Below, piece by piece: positions 41,409-51,048 of a stretch of 64,000 bases of DNA (positions are counted from its first letter, which is position 1; the number at the start of each line of letters is the position of its first letter). Below the pieces are notes generated by a model that was given only the letters and a program-made list of their open reading frames with translations, did no database searches and was not told the origin of the DNA. The position numbers and the translations under genes are program-made. Location: NCBI RefSeq assembly GCF_037572775.1, contig NZ_JBBHKA010000001.1, positions 3,658,001-3,722,000 of the forward strand. Direction: 5' to 3'. This DNA is from Ramlibacter sp. PS4R-6. GTDB taxonomy: Bacteria; Pseudomonadota; Gammaproteobacteria; Burkholderiales; Burkholderiaceae_C.

Positions 41409-42848
41409 ATGAGCCACAAACTCAAGATTGCCGGCTGGATTTCCGTAGGCGCAGTGGCCGGCGCGCTCACGACGGTGTCGTTGCAGACGGTCGCCCGCGG
41501 CTCGCTCGCGCCCCTGCCGCTGGAGGAATTGCAGCAGCTCGCGGCCGTCTTCGGCATGGTCAAGACCGACTACGTCGAGGCCGTGGACGAGCACAAGCTG
41601 ATCCAGGACGCGATCGCCGGCATGGTGTCCAGCCTGGACCCGCACTCGCAGTACTTCGACAAGAAGTCCTTCAAGGAATTCCGGGAAGGCACGTCCGGCC
41701 GCTTCGTTGGCGTCGGCATCGAAATCTCGCAGGAAGACGGCCTGGTCAAGGTCATCGCCCCGATCGAGGGCTCGCCCGCCTTCCGCGCGGGCCTCAAGCC
41801 CAACGACCTCATCACCAAGATCGACGACTCGGCCGTGAAGGGCCTGAGCCTGAACGAAGCCGTGAAGAAGATGCGCGGCGAGCCGAACACCAAGGTCATG
41901 CTGACGATCTACCGCAAGGACGAGAACCGCTCCTTCCCGGTCACGATCACCCGCGAAGAGATCCGCACGCTGTCCGTCAAGGGCAAGGTGGTTGAGCCCG
42001 GCTATGGCTGGATCCGCGTGTCGCAGTTCCAGGAGCGCACCGTCGAGGACTTCGTCCGCAAGCTCGAGGAGATGTACCGCCAGGAACCCAACATGAAGGG
42101 CATGGTGCTGGACCTGCGCAACGACCCGGGCGGCCTGCTCGACGCGGCCGTGGCGATCTCGGCGGCCTTCCTGCCGGAGAACGTCACCGTCGTCTCCACC
42201 AACGGCCAGCTGCCCGAATCCAAGTTCACCTACAAGGCCGCGCCGGAGTACTACCAGCGCCGCGCCGGGGCCGACCCGCTGCGCCGCCTGCCCGCCGGGC
42301 TCAAGAGCGTGCCGCTGGTCGTGCTGGTCAATGAAGGCTCCGCCTCGGCCAGCGAGATCGTGGCCGGCGCCCTGCAGGACCACCACCGCGCCACCGTGCT
42401 GGGCAGCCAGACCTTCGGCAAGGGCTCGGTGCAGACGGTGCGCCCGCTCGGCCCCGACACGGGCCTGAAGCTCACCACCGCCCGCTACTACACGCCGAGC
42501 GGCCGTTCGATCCAGGCCAAGGGCATCGTGCCCGACGTGCTGGTCGACGAAACCGCCGAGGGCAACGTCTTCTCGCTGCTGCGCACGCGCGAAGCCGACC
42601 TGGAAAAGCACATCGGCAGCGGCCAGGGCCCCGAGACCAAGGACCCGGCCGTCGAGAAGGCCCGCGAGGAAGCCCGCAAGAAGGCCGAAGAGCAGGCCAA
42701 GGCCGGCGGCCCCACCCCGCGCGCGCCCGAGTACGGCACGGAAAAGGACTTCCAGCTGGCCCAGGCCGTCAACCAGCTCAAGGGACGGCCGGTGCTGGTC
42801 TCGAAGACGCAGGTCGTCGAGAACAAGCAGGACAAGAAGGACAACTGA
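41409..42848 (+). CDS. ctpA: S41-family C-terminal processing peptidase
   Basis: 479 residues from the ATG at 41409; a GTG 20 codons upstream is unlikely. An N-terminal membrane segment (KIAGWISVGAVAGALTTVSL) exports it to the periplasm. The PDZ domain covers about residues 95-175 (FVGVGIEISQEDGLVKV, AGLKPNDLITKIDD). The peptidase domain has VLDLRNDPGGLLDAAV, the catalytic serine in VLVNEGSASASEIVAG and the lysine in SQTFGKGSVQTV. A lysine/alanine-rich C-terminal tail follows. It trims C-termini of envelope proteins. A strong terminator follows. Confidence 0.94.
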   Translation: MSHKLKIAGWISVGAVAGALTTVSLQTVARGSLAPLPLEELQQLAAVFGMVKTDYVEAVDEHKLIQDAIAGMVSSLDPHSQYFDKKSFKEFREGTSGRFVGVGIEISQEDGLVKVIAPIEGSPAFRAGLKPNDLITKIDDSAVKGLSLNEAVKKMRGEPNTKVMLTIYRKDENRSFPVTITREEIRTLSVKGKVVEPGYGWIRVSQFQERTVEDFVRKLEEMYRQEPNMKGMVLDLRNDPGGLLDAAVAISAAFLPENVTVVSTNGQLPESKFTYKAAPEYYQRRAGADPLRRLPAGLKSVPLVVLVNEGSASASEIVAGALQDHHRATVLGSQTFGKGSVQTVRPLGPDTGLKLTTARYYTPSGRSIQAKGIVPDVLVDETAEGNVFSLLRTREADLEKHIGSGQGPETKDPAVEKAREEARKKAEEQAKAGGPTPRAPEYGTEKDFQLAQAVNQLKGRPVLVSKTQVVENKQDKKDN

Positions 42849-42866
42849 TCGCTCTGCGATCCCGGG

Positions 42867-42898
42867 AAAGCCGCCGCAAGGCGGCTTTTCTTTTTCCC
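42867..42898 (+). terminator. Rho-independent terminator of ctpA
   Basis: AAAGCCGCC and GGCGGCTTT form a 9-bp stem closed by a GCAA tetraloop (42876-42879). TTTTCTTTTT follows. This is a textbook intrinsic terminator, 20 bases after the ctpA stop and just before moeB. Confidence 0.9.
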
Positions 42899-42912
42899 TT
42901 CACAATTCCTGC

Positions 42913-43668
42913 ATGACCGACGAGCAGCTCCTGCGCTACTCCCGCCACATCCTGCTGGAGGAGATCGGCGTGGAGGGCCAGCAGCGCATCCTCGATGCGC
43001 ATGCGCTGGTCATCGGCGCGGGCGGCCTCGGCTCGCCCGTGATGCTTTACCTGGGCACCGCCGGCGTCGGCCGCATCACGCTCGTCGACCACGACAGCGT
43101 GGACCTCACCAACCTGCAACGCCAGATCGCCCACACCCTGCAGCGCGTCGGCCAGCCCAAGGCCACGTCCGCGCGCGAAGGCGTCGAGGCCATCAACCCC
43201 GAAGTGCTGGTGAAGCCGGTGGTCGCACGCGCCGATGCGCAACTGCTCGACGAGCTGGTGCCGCAGGCCGACGTGGTGCTCGACTGCACCGACAACTTCA
43301 AAACCCGCCACGCCATCAACGCGGCGTGCGTGAAACACCGCAAGCCGCTGGTCTCCGGCGCCGCGATCCGCATGGACGGGCAGGTGTCGGTCTTCGACAC
43401 GCGCGATGCGAAGTCGCCTTGCTATGCCTGCGTGTTCCCGCCCAGCGAGGACTTCGAGGAAACGCGCTGCGCCACGCTCGGCGTGTTCGCGCCGCTGGTG
43501 GGCATCATCGGCGCGATGCAGGCGGCCGAGGCGCTGAAGATCCTCGCGGGGACGGGCGAGTCGCTCGCGGGACGGTTGCAGATGCTCGACGGGCTCGCGA
43601 TGGCGTGGAACGAAGTGCGGGTGCCGCGCAACCCGTCGTGCGAGGTGTGCGCGCCGCTGCGCTCATAG
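42913..43668 (+). CDS. moeB: HesA/MoeB/ThiF-family adenylyltransferase
   Basis: 251 residues. The E1-like family marks are RYSRHILLEEIGVEGQQRIL at the N-terminus, ATP binding in VIGAGGLGSPVMLYL (near residue 36), LVDHDSVDLTNLQRQI, and DCTDNFKTRHAINAAC. Zinc cysteines are CYAC and CEVC. It adenylates the C-terminus of a sulfur-carrier protein, MoaD (molybdopterin) or ThiS (thiazole). No rhodanese domain is fused. The molybdoenzyme formate dehydrogenase in this window makes a MoeB role plausible. A CACAAT hexamer lies 6 bases before the ATG. Confidence 0.9.
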   Translation: MTDEQLLRYSRHILLEEIGVEGQQRILDAHALVIGAGGLGSPVMLYLGTAGVGRITLVDHDSVDLTNLQRQIAHTLQRVGQPKATSAREGVEAINPEVLVKPVVARADAQLLDELVPQADVVLDCTDNFKTRHAINAACVKHRKPLVSGAAIRMDGQVSVFDTRDAKSPCYACVFPPSEDFEETRCATLGVFAPLVGIIGAMQAAEALKILAGTGESLAGRLQMLDGLAMAWNEVRVPRNPSCEVCAPLRS

Positions 43669-44634
43669 GCCCGGCGGCAGCTCGATCCCCTCCTCGCGCG
43701 CCCGGCGCTCCAGCGCCAGCCTTCTCTCGCCCGGCAGCCGCACGCCATCGTCCACCAGCATCGCCGCGATGAGCGCCTCGATGCGCTCGTTGTAGACATC
43801 GTTCCCCGACAGCGCGCCCGGGTTCACGAGGATGAACGCCTGGCCGATGCGCGGGCGGTTGCCTTCGTCCTCGAAGAAGGACGAAGCCTCGCTGCCGATG
43901 TGTGCCCCCGTGAGCGCGGTGACGAGGATCTCGACGATGAGCGCCAGCATCGCGCCTTTCGCGCCGGCGATCGGCAACATCGAGCCCGCGAGCGCCGCCT
44001 TCGCGTCAGTCGTGGGGCGGCCTTCGCTGTCCAGCGCCCAACCGAGCGGAATCGGCTCACCCTTCTTTGCCGCGACGGCGATCTTGCCGCGCGCCGTTTC
44101 GGATAGCGCGAGGTCGATCATGAGCGCGTCGTGGTCCTTGCGTGGGAACACCGCCGCGATGGGATTCGTGCCGAAGATCGCGCGCTTGCCGCCGGCGGCA
44201 GGCATGGCCGACGGCGAATTCGCGAAGGCGAGCCCGACGAGGCCCGCTTTCGCGGCCGGCCGAAGGTGGTCGACCAGCACGCCTGCGTGGTGGCTGTTCG
44301 TCACGCCCGCGAAGCACACGCCGAATTTCTTCGCCAGCTGCGAGCCGCGTTCGACCGCCAGCTCGCAGGCCGGGAACGCGAAGCCATCCCTGGCGTCGAC
44401 GAGCAACACGGCGCCATGCTCACGTGCGATCACCGCTTCGGCCTCACCATCGACACGTCCGTTGCGCAAGTGGCTTGCGTACTGCGTGACGCGTGACAGG
44501 CCGTGCGAGCCGATGCCCTGCGCCTCCGCCCGCACCAGCGCCAGGGCGGTGCTCACGGCCTGCGCCTCGCTCGCGCCGGCGGCCTCCAGCTGCAGCGCCA
44601 CGCGCCGCACGGCTTCGTCGAAGGGAACCTTCAC
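43663..44634 (-). CDS. Malate/L-lactate dehydrogenase-family (Ldh_2) oxidoreductase
   Basis: 323 residues from the GTG at 44632-44634, which overlaps the stop of the UxaA/SuyB-like gene (GTGA). Family blocks are [17 protein letters not shown] near residue 32, [20 protein letters not shown] with the catalytic histidine, [15 protein letters not shown] and [14 protein letters not shown]. The family includes ComC, the (R)-3-sulfolactate dehydrogenase, as well as ureidoglycolate and malate enzymes. Coupling to a SuyAB-like pair makes a sulfolactate role attractive, but other 2-hydroxy acids cannot be excluded. It overlaps the convergent moeB stop by 6 bases. Confidence 0.85.
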   Translation of the reverse strand: MKVPFDEAVRRVALQLEAAGASEAQAVSTALALVRAEAQGIGSHGLSRVTQYASHLRNGRVDGEAEAVIAREHGAVLLVDARDGFAFPACELAVERGSQLAKKFGVCFAGVTNSHHAGVLVDHLRPAAKAGLVGLAFANSPSAMPAAGGKRAIFGTNPIAAVFPRKDHDALMIDLALSETARGKIAVAAKKGEPIPLGWALDSEGRPTTDAKAALAGSMLPIAGAKGAMLALIVEILVTALTGAHIGSEASSFFEDEGNRPRIGQAFILVNPGALSGNDVYNERIEALIAAMLVDDGVRLPGERRLALERRAREEGIELPPGL

Positions 44635-45806
44635 GCCGATTCGTACAGCCGCGTGAGCACGAACTCGCGATGGCCCAGCGCCTCGGCGGCGGTGAGCCGG
44701 CCGTTCGCGGTGCGCAGCATGCACTCGAGCAGCTTGTCACCCGCCTGGTCGAGCGTGATCTCGCGCTGCAGGAGGCCCGAGGTGTCGACATCGACGTGCT
44801 CGCTCATCAGGCGCACGGTGCGCGGGTTCGCGCAGATCTTGATCACCGGCAGGATGGGGTTGCCGATCACGTTGCCCTGCCCCGTCGGGAAGAAGTGCAC
44901 CGTGTAGCCCGACGCCGCGCACAGCGTCACCATCTCCGCGGCGGCGCTGGACGAGTCCATGAACCACAGGCCGGGGTGCGTGGGCATCTCGGCCTTGTCG
45001 ATCACGCCGTCCACCGTGCACTGCTTGCCGATCTTCTGGATGTTGCCCAGCGCCTTCTCCTCGATCGTCGTCAGGCCGCCGGCGATGTTGCCCTTGGTCG
45101 GCTGCGATTCGGACAGGTCGGTGGTCTTGTGGCGGTTGATCACTTCCTGGTAGCGGTCGAACATGAACATGAACTTCTCGCGCACGGCGTCGTTGGCGCA
45201 GCGCGCGGCCACGATGTGCTCGCCGCCCGTGAGCTCGGTCGTCTCGCCGAAGCACAGGTAGGTGCCCAGGGGGTGCAACTTGTCGAAGGCATTGCCCACG
45301 GTCGGGTTGGCGCCGCAGCCGGACGTGGTGTCCGACTCGCCGCACTTCGTGGAGACCCACAGCTCGGTGATCGGGCACGCCTCGCGCTGCTTCTCGCTGG
45401 CCCATTGCACGAACTCGCGCGCGGCCTTGCTCGCCCGCATGATCGTGTCGTGGTCGCCGTGGCCCTCGATGCCGAAGCCCACCACGGGCTTGCCGGTGGC
45501 GGCGATGCCGTCCACCACCTTTTTCGTCCAGCCGTCCTCGATGCCGATCACGACGACTGCGGCGACGTTGGGGTTGCAGCCGGTGCCGATCAGCGTGCGG
45601 AAGTGCAGCTCCAGGTCGGCGCCGAACTGCAGGCGGCCATAGGGGTGCGGGATGGCGAGCGCGCCCTTGATGTTGTGGGCCACGGCTTCGCTCGCCGCAT
45701 TGGACAGGTCGTCCAGCGGCAGGATGATGACGTGGTTGCGCACGCCGACGCGGCCGTTCTCGCGCCGGTAGCCCAGGAAGGTGGTGTTGCGGTCGATGAT
45801 TGCCAT
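44631..45806 (-). CDS. UxaA-family dehydratase/lyase large subunit (SuyB-like, possible sulfolactate sulfo-lyase)
   Basis: 391 residues from the ATG at 45804-45806 (a GTG three codons earlier would overlap the previous stop as GTGA). Blocks include [80 protein letters not shown] and [18 protein letters not shown]. This is the C-terminal (catalytic) half of the altronate/galactarate dehydratase family. The split into two genes and the match of several blocks to my recollection of SuyB favour (R)-sulfolactate sulfo-lyase, which yields pyruvate and bisulfite. A sugar-acid dehydratase is the alternative. Confidence 0.8.
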   Translation of the reverse strand: MAIIDRNTTFLGYRRENGRVGVRNHVIILPLDDLSNAASEAVAHNIKGALAIPHPYGRLQFGADLELHFRTLIGTGCNPNVAAVVVIGIEDGWTKKVVDGIAATGKPVVGFGIEGHGDHDTIMRASKAAREFVQWASEKQREACPITELWVSTKCGESDTTSGCGANPTVGNAFDKLHPLGTYLCFGETTELTGGEHIVAARCANDAVREKFMFMFDRYQEVINRHKTTDLSESQPTKGNIAGGLTTIEEKALGNIQKIGKQCTVDGVIDKAEMPTHPGLWFMDSSSAAAEMVTLCAASGYTVHFFPTGQGNVIGNPILPVIKICANPRTVRLMSEHVDVDTSGLLQREITLDQAGDKLLECMLRTANGRLTAAEALGHREFVLTRLYESA

Positions 45807-45811
45807 GCCGT

Positions 45812-46093
45812 TCACCACCGCTTCGTCTTGATGTTGTGCACGTGCGCGTGCTCGCCCGCGCGGATCGGCTCGACCACGCGCCCCATGTCGATGCCGTACT
45901 TGACCACCGTGTCGCCGGACTTCATGTCCTTCAGCGCGATCTTGTGGCCGATGGGGATGTCCTGGCGCGCGACGACGTTCACCAGCCGGTCCTCGTCCAT
46001 CACCCAGCCCGTCAGCTCGTTGCCGGACTTCACGCCCTCCACGACGACGACGGCGACGGTGTCGCGCGGGTCGTGCAATACGAAATGGATCAC
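45812..46093 (-). CDS. UxaA-family SAF-domain small subunit (SuyA-like)
   Basis: 93 residues forming a single SAF domain: [42 protein letters not shown], and a C-terminal [14 protein letters not shown]. In altronate dehydratase this domain is fused to the large part; in sulfolactate sulfo-lyase it is the separate SuyA subunit. It is followed by the large subunit gene 5 bases later. Identification as SuyA rests on the split and on remembered similarity of the C-terminus. Confidence 0.8.
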   Translation of the reverse strand: MIHFVLHDPRDTVAVVVVEGVKSGNELTGWVMDEDRLVNVVARQDIPIGHKIALKDMKSGDTVVKYGIDMGRVVEPIRAGEHAHVHNIKTKRW

Positions 46094-46184
46094 TTGGCCT
46101 CCGTTGAACCGCCCAACGCGGAGGACACAGCGTAAACGCAGGGGACCCAGGGACCAATAGAGAGAAACTCTGCGTGCTGCGGTT

Positions 46185-48344
46185 CTACTGGCCCTTGGGC
46201 AGGGCAGGCTCTTCGGCCGTCGGCTTGTCCTTGCGCAGCGCGCCGAGGAACCCGCGCGGCCCGCCCAGCTTCTGGGCCTCTTCCTGCTGCCGGCGCATCG
46301 CCTCGGTCGCGCCGCGCATGGGGCTGTTCGGGTTGGCGGCTTCCTTCAGGATGGCGCCGCAGTCGGCGTCCTCGCCCGGGCCCGTCTCGATCGTCGCGGC
46401 CAGCGCCAGCAGCGGGTTGATCGCGCCCAGCGCCACCGCCGCCGCGCCGCGCGCCAGCAGCGCCTTCTTGTCGGGCGACACCTTGGGCGCGCCCAGCGTG
46501 CCGCCGATGTTGATCGGCGAGCGCAGGCTCAGGATGCTCTTGTCCTTGGGGTAGGGATGCAGCCACATGTCGAGCTCCTCGCTCTGGAAGCTCACGCTGC
46601 CCTTGCCGTAGACGATGGTGTCGGTGGTGTCGAGCACCACGGCGCGGCTCGTCATCAGGCCGTCCTTCACGTCGAACGACGTCGCGGCGCAGCGCAGGCC
46701 CACGTCCCTGTCGCCGCCCATCAGGAACTTGAGGATCTCGCGCCCGTCCAGGCCGACGAGTTCCAGCAGCAGGTTGCTGATCTGCCCCTTGCCCATCAGC
46801 AGCGCGACGTTGCCGGTGGACGAGCCCAGCATCTGGGCCGCGCTGTTGCCGCGGCCCTTCAGCTCGATGTCGCCGTGGATCTTGCCGAAGCTGCCCTTGA
46901 TGATCTCGGCGTCGCGCACGAGCTTCTGCAGCTCCAGCCCGCGCGCGTGCAGCTTCACCTCGGTCACCGCGGGGTTCGCATGGCTGTCGATACGCAAGGC
47001 GCCGTTGAGCGTGCCGCCGGCCACGCCCAGCTTCATCGGGTCCAGGTTCAGCACGCCATCCTGCAGGCGCACGCGCAGGTCGAAGCGGTCCAGCGGCAGG
47101 TGCTGCACGTTCGTCACCTTCGCGGCGACGAAGTGCACGTCGGAGTTCATGGCCTTCAGGCGCGCGAGGTCCAGCGTCGCCGTGGGCAGCACCTTTCGGT
47201 TGGGGTCGCGCGGGGGCTTCTTCGCCTTGGCGCGCGGGTTGCCCGTTTCCGCCTTCGCCTGCGCATCCTCGACCTGGTCCACCTTGGGACCGCGGGGCTT
47301 GTCCTGCAGGCCGACCAGCGGCGCGAGGTCGTTGAAGTCCAGCAGGTTCGAGCGCAGCGCGCCAACCAGGTGCGGCACGTCCTTCTGCTTGTCGTAGGCG
47401 AGGCGGCCGGCCACGTCCGAGTGCCCCAGCCGACCCTTGATGTCCTGCACGTCCCAGACCTCGCCGCGCTTGGTGACGTGGCCTTGCACCGCGTACTGCG
47501 GCGTCTCGGGCAGCACCACGCCGAGCAATTTGTACAGCTCCGCCAGGTTGCGGCCCTGCAGGTTCACCGTGGCGTTCGCGCCGTCCAGCGTGGCCAGGCT
47601 CGCGATCTCGCCGCGCGCGGCCAGCTTCGTCGCGCCGGCAACCGCATCGATCTCCATCGGGAAGGGATGCTGCAGCGGCGCCGACAGGTACAGCACGTTG
47701 CCCGTGCGGCCCTTCGCGCTGAAGGCCTCGCCCTGCCAGGTGCCCTTGGCGCTGAAGCGCAGCGGCAGCGCCGGGCGCGCCTGGCCGTCGGGGGTCGTCG
47801 TGTCGCGCAGCGTGAGCGGGCCGTCGATGACGAACTCGGTCGCGATGTCGGCCTTGTGCGCGGGCGCGACGAAATGCAGCGTGCCTTCGTCCACCACCAG
47901 CGCGCCGATGTCCGGCACGTTGGCCTTGTCGCCGGTGTCGCGGCCCAACGCCCAGCTGCGCTTGCCGTCCGGCTCCAGCTGAAGGCCCAGCTGCGGCTTG
48001 CGCAGCTCCACCAGCGGCATCACGAACTGGCGGTGCGCGATCAGGGGCCACAGGCGAATGTGCACCTCGCCGCCTTCGGCCTTGACCAGGAAGGGGTCCT
48101 TCGCCCATTCGGGGTTCGCGAACTCGATGCCGTCGGCCAGGATGCGCGTCGTGCGTCCCAGCTTCACGTCCAGCTTGCGCGTGATCGCGAAGTGGCGGCC
48201 CGTCTTCTCGCTGACGTAGCGGTTCACGGGCTCGCGCAGCGTGTCCCAGGGAAAGAAGACGAGCAGCAAGGCCAGCGCCGCGACGAGGACGGCGAAGGCG
48301 ACGAGCAGCTTCGCCCACAGCGGGTGGCGTGCGGCGTGGTCCAT
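46185..48344 (-). CDS. AsmA-family protein
   Basis: 719 residues from the ATG at 48342-48344; an ATG 14 codons upstream (48386) is possible. One N-terminal membrane helix (LWAKLLVAFAVLVAALALLLVFF) is followed by a long beta-rich AsmA region: RKLDVKLGRTTRILADGIEF, a middle part with repeated 'GRNLAEL...VTKRG' segments, and an AsmA_2 C-terminal block with LMGGDRDVGLRCAATSFDVKDG and GGTLGAPKVSPDK. AsmA/TamB-like proteins are thought to carry phospholipids across the periplasm. The gene stands alone between the UxaA-like pair and the response regulator. Confidence 0.88.
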   Translation of the reverse strand: MDHAARHPLWAKLLVAFAVLVAALALLLVFFPWDTLREPVNRYVSEKTGRHFAITRKLDVKLGRTTRILADGIEFANPEWAKDPFLVKAEGGEVHIRLWPLIAHRQFVMPLVELRKPQLGLQLEPDGKRSWALGRDTGDKANVPDIGALVVDEGTLHFVAPAHKADIATEFVIDGPLTLRDTTTPDGQARPALPLRFSAKGTWQGEAFSAKGRTGNVLYLSAPLQHPFPMEIDAVAGATKLAARGEIASLATLDGANATVNLQGRNLAELYKLLGVVLPETPQYAVQGHVTKRGEVWDVQDIKGRLGHSDVAGRLAYDKQKDVPHLVGALRSNLLDFNDLAPLVGLQDKPRGPKVDQVEDAQAKAETGNPRAKAKKPPRDPNRKVLPTATLDLARLKAMNSDVHFVAAKVTNVQHLPLDRFDLRVRLQDGVLNLDPMKLGVAGGTLNGALRIDSHANPAVTEVKLHARGLELQKLVRDAEIIKGSFGKIHGDIELKGRGNSAAQMLGSSTGNVALLMGKGQISNLLLELVGLDGREILKFLMGGDRDVGLRCAATSFDVKDGLMTSRAVVLDTTDTIVYGKGSVSFQSEELDMWLHPYPKDKSILSLRSPINIGGTLGAPKVSPDKKALLARGAAAVALGAINPLLALAATIETGPGEDADCGAILKEAANPNSPMRGATEAMRRQQEEAQKLGGPRGFLGALRKDKPTAEEPALPKGQ

Positions 48345-48419
48345 GGCCCAGTCTGCATGGTGAGCCGCAGCCGCGGCGGTCGGCATGCCTTGCGAGCGCC
48401 TGTCGGCACCCGCCTACGG

Positions 48420-48437
48420 CGTAGGAATCATCCTACG
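48420..48437. promoter_or_regulatory. Candidate NarL/FixJ-type operator: CGTAGG-N6-CCTACG
   Basis: A perfect 6-bp inverted repeat with a 6-base spacer makes an 18-bp box of the same shape as the GacA/UvrY box (TGTAAG-N6-CTTACA). A further CCTAC half-site lies just upstream (48413-48417). It is 83 bases before the single-domain response regulator gene. A NarL-type regulator is encoded 0.5 kb downstream. Confidence 0.5.
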
Positions 48438-48520
48438 GTGGGCACGAAGGGGCGCTGGCACAATTTCCGCGACCCAGGGGACCCCAAGAAAGTCTGCAGC
48501 GCGGCCACGCGCGCATCCCA

Positions 48521-48898
48521 GTGCAACTGCGAACCTACATCGTCGAAGACAACGCCACGATCCGCGACAACCTCATCGGCGCCCTCGAAGAACTTGCCTC
48601 CATCCGCTCGCTCGGCTGGGCCGAGACGGAGGGTGACGCGCGCCGCTGGCTGGCCGCGCACGGCCGGGGCGACTGGGACCTGGCGGTCGTCGACCTTTTC
48701 CTGAAGGAGGGCAGCGGCCTGGGCGTGCTGGAGGCCTGCCGCGAGCGCGATGCTTCGCAGCGCGTCGTCGTCCTCAGCAACTACGCGACACCCGAGATGC
48801 GCGTTCGCTGCGCCGAGCTGGGCGCGGACGCCGTGTTCGACAAGTCGCGGGAAATCGATGCGCTCGTGGAGTACTGCATCGCGCAAAGCGCGACATGA
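48521..48898 (+). CDS. Single-domain response regulator
   Basis: 125 residues from a GTG at 48521. It is a bare receiver domain: acidic pocket YIVEDNATIRD at residues 6-16, phosphoacceptor aspartate 58 in AVVDLFLKEGSG, and the conserved lysine in VFDKSREID. There is no output domain. It may serve as a phosphate shuttle or sink for the CHASE3 histidine kinase encoded at 49636. A CACAAT hexamer about 60 bases upstream could be its -10. Convergent with the NarL-type regulator gene. Confidence 0.88.
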   Translation: MQLRTYIVEDNATIRDNLIGALEELASIRSLGWAETEGDARRWLAAHGRGDWDLAVVDLFLKEGSGLGVLEACRERDASQRVVVLSNYATPEMRVRCAELGADAVFDKSREIDALVEYCIAQSAT

Positions 48899-48921
48899 CG
48901 CCAGGCATGGACGCCGCCCTG

Positions 48922-49554
48922 TCAGTCGATGAGCTTGTTCTTCAGCGCGTAGTAGGTGAGGTCGCTGTTGGAGGCGAGGTTCATCTTCTCCATCAGGCGC
49001 GTGCGGTAGGTGCTCACGGTCTTCACCGACAGCGACAGCGCCTTGGCGATCTCGCCCGCCGTCTCGCCCTTGGCCAGCTTCAGGAACACCTGGAACTCGC
49101 GTTCCGACAGCTGCTCGTGCGGGGCGCCGCCTTCCTTGCGGTTGAGCTGCTGCGCCAGCAGCTCGGCCACCGCGGGCGAAATGTAGCGGCGGCCCAGCGC
49201 GATGGTGCGGATCGCGTTGACGATCTCCATCGGCTCGCATTCCTTGTTGAGGTAGCCGCTCGCGCCCTGGCGGATCAGGTTCATCGCGTAGTGTTCCTCG
49301 GGGTAGCCCGAGAGGATGAGGATGCCCACGTCGGGCGCCTTGGCGCGGATCATGCCCAGGGCATCGATGCCGCTCTGCCCGGGCATCGACAGGTCCATGA
49401 CGAGCACATCCATCTCCGCATTGCGCACCAGGTCGATGGCCTCGCGGCCGCTGGCCGCTTCGCCGACCACGCGCAGGTCCACCTGTTCGGAGAAGAACTG
49501 CTTGAGGCCCTGCCTCACGATGGCGTGGTCATCGACAATGCCGACTCTGATCAT
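48922..49554 (-). CDS. NarL/FixJ-family response regulator
   Basis: 210 residues from the ATG at 49552-49554. Receiver domain: VGIVDDHAIVRQGL at the start, aspartate 54 in VMDLSMPGQSG, then GASGYLNKECEP. The C-terminal LuxR-type HTH is LSEREFQVFLKLAKGETAGEIAKALS (in parts) with SLSVKTVSTYRTRLMEKM. It is divergent from the CHASE3 kinase gene, the usual partner arrangement. Probable targets are the box-bearing promoters at 48420 and 51049. Confidence 0.93.
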   Translation of the reverse strand: MIRVGIVDDHAIVRQGLKQFFSEQVDLRVVGEAASGREAIDLVRNAEMDVLVMDLSMPGQSGIDALGMIRAKAPDVGILILSGYPEEHYAMNLIRQGASGYLNKECEPMEIVNAIRTIALGRRYISPAVAELLAQQLNRKEGGAPHEQLSEREFQVFLKLAKGETAGEIAKALSLSVKTVSTYRTRLMEKMNLASNSDLTYYALKNKLID

Positions 49555-49635
49555 GGCTGTTCGTCCCCTTGTCCCGAGTCCGCTCGAGTCCTGCGGGCAT
49601 TGTATGCACAACAAGAGTGACGGGGAGTAAGTGTC

Positions 49636-51018
49636 ATGCGTAGGTTTTCAATGTCCCGGACCTCGGTCAACCTGTGGCTGGCCACGCTGGCCGCGGTATT
49701 CCTGATCGCGATCAACGAAACCGGGTACCTGCAATCCAGCATCGCCCTGGACAACATCGCCGCGGCTTCCCGCACGCGCGCGTCGCTGAACCGCGTGCTG
49801 CAGCTGATGCTCGATGCCGAAACGGGCTCGCGCGGCTACCTGCTGACCGGCGACCCGCGCTACCTGGAGCCCTACAACTCGGCGGTGGCCGAGATTGGCC
49901 AGCAGCTGGACGCCCTGCGCACCACCTACGCGCCCTCGGGCGCCGAGGCGCAGATGCTCAACCAGCTCACCGGGCACGTGCAGCGCAAGCTCGCCGAGAT
50001 GGACATGTCGGTGCGCATGCGCAAGCAGGGCAACGAGGAGACGTGGAAGTTCATCCTGATGTCCGACGTGGGCAAGCAGCACATGGATGCGATCCGCGCC
50101 GAATCGGCCAAGCTGCTCGACGGCGCCACCGCGCGCGTCGAGGTCAGCCAGGACCAGGTGCGCCGGTCGCAGGACGTCTCGCGCGTGGGCATCGCGCTGG
50201 TCACGCTCATCGCGCTGGTGGCCTTCTACCTGTACCTGCGGCAGACGACGGCGCTGAAGGAAGCGGGCGAGCGCCAGCAGGAAGTGCTGCAGGCCGAGCG
50301 CGACCTGCTGGAGCGCCAGGTGCGCGAGCGCACCGCCACGCTGGCCGAGCTGGCCACCCACCTGCAGAACGTGCGCGAGGAAGAGCGCGGCCACCTCGCG
50401 CGCGAACTTCACGACGAACTCGGGGCCTTGCTCACCGCCGCCAAGCTCGATGTCGCGCGCCTGAAGTCGCGGCTGGGCGCCACGCCCGCCCCGGAAATTA
50501 CCCAGCGCCTGCAGCACCTGACCGAGGCGCTCAACAGCGGCATCGCGCTGAAGCGCCGCATCATCGAGGACCTGCGGCCCTCGTCGCTGTCCAATCTGGG
50601 CCTGAACGCCTCGCTGGAAATCCTCGCGCGAGAGTTCTCCGAACGTTCCGGCGTGGACGTGACCACGGGCCTGGAGCAGGTGCAGCTGGACGAGGGGCGC
50701 CAGCTCACCGTGTACCGGCTGGTGCAGGAGTCGCTCACCAACGTCGGCAAGTACGCGGAGGCGAAGCAGGTGGAGGTGAGCTTGCGCGACTATGGCGGCC
50801 ATGTCGAGGTGGACATCCGCGACGACGGCAAGGGCTTCGACCCCGCGCGCATGAAGCCCACGACGCATGGCCTGGCGGGCATGCGCCACCGTGTGGAGGC
50901 CGCCGGCGGCAAGCTCACCGTGACCTCGACGCCGGGGCGCGGCACGCGCATCGCCGCGGTGCTGCCGGCCAGCCCGCCGGCGCCGGCCCCCGAGCCCGAG
51001 GCCGAGACGGCCGCCTGA
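49636..51018 (+). CDS. CHASE3-domain sensor histidine kinase
   Basis: 460 residues. Two membrane helices (about residues 11-28 and 181-202) flank an extracytoplasmic CHASE3 domain with [19 protein letters not shown] coiled coil leads to the HisKA_3 dimerisation domain, with phosphoacceptor histidine 259 in [13 protein letters not shown]. The HATPase part has [23 protein letters not shown] and [14 protein letters not shown]. HisKA_3 kinases pair with NarL-type regulators, as encoded divergently here. Good Shine-Dalgarno (GGGGAG). The signal is unknown. Confidence 0.94.
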   Translation: MRRFSMSRTSVNLWLATLAAVFLIAINETGYLQSSIALDNIAAASRTRASLNRVLQLMLDAETGSRGYLLTGDPRYLEPYNSAVAEIGQQLDALRTTYAPSGAEAQMLNQLTGHVQRKLAEMDMSVRMRKQGNEETWKFILMSDVGKQHMDAIRAESAKLLDGATARVEVSQDQVRRSQDVSRVGIALVTLIALVAFYLYLRQTTALKEAGERQQEVLQAERDLLERQVRERTATLAELATHLQNVREEERGHLARELHDELGALLTAAKLDVARLKSRLGATPAPEITQRLQHLTEALNSGIALKRRIIEDLRPSSLSNLGLNASLEILAREFSERSGVDVTTGLEQVQLDEGRQLTVYRLVQESLTNVGKYAEAKQVEVSLRDYGGHVEVDIRDDGKGFDPARMKPTTHGLAGMRHRVEAAGGKLTVTSTPGRGTRIAAVLPASPPAPAPEPEAETAA

Positions 51019-51048
51019 CAAAACCGCTTCCGATTCGTCCCTTCGCGG

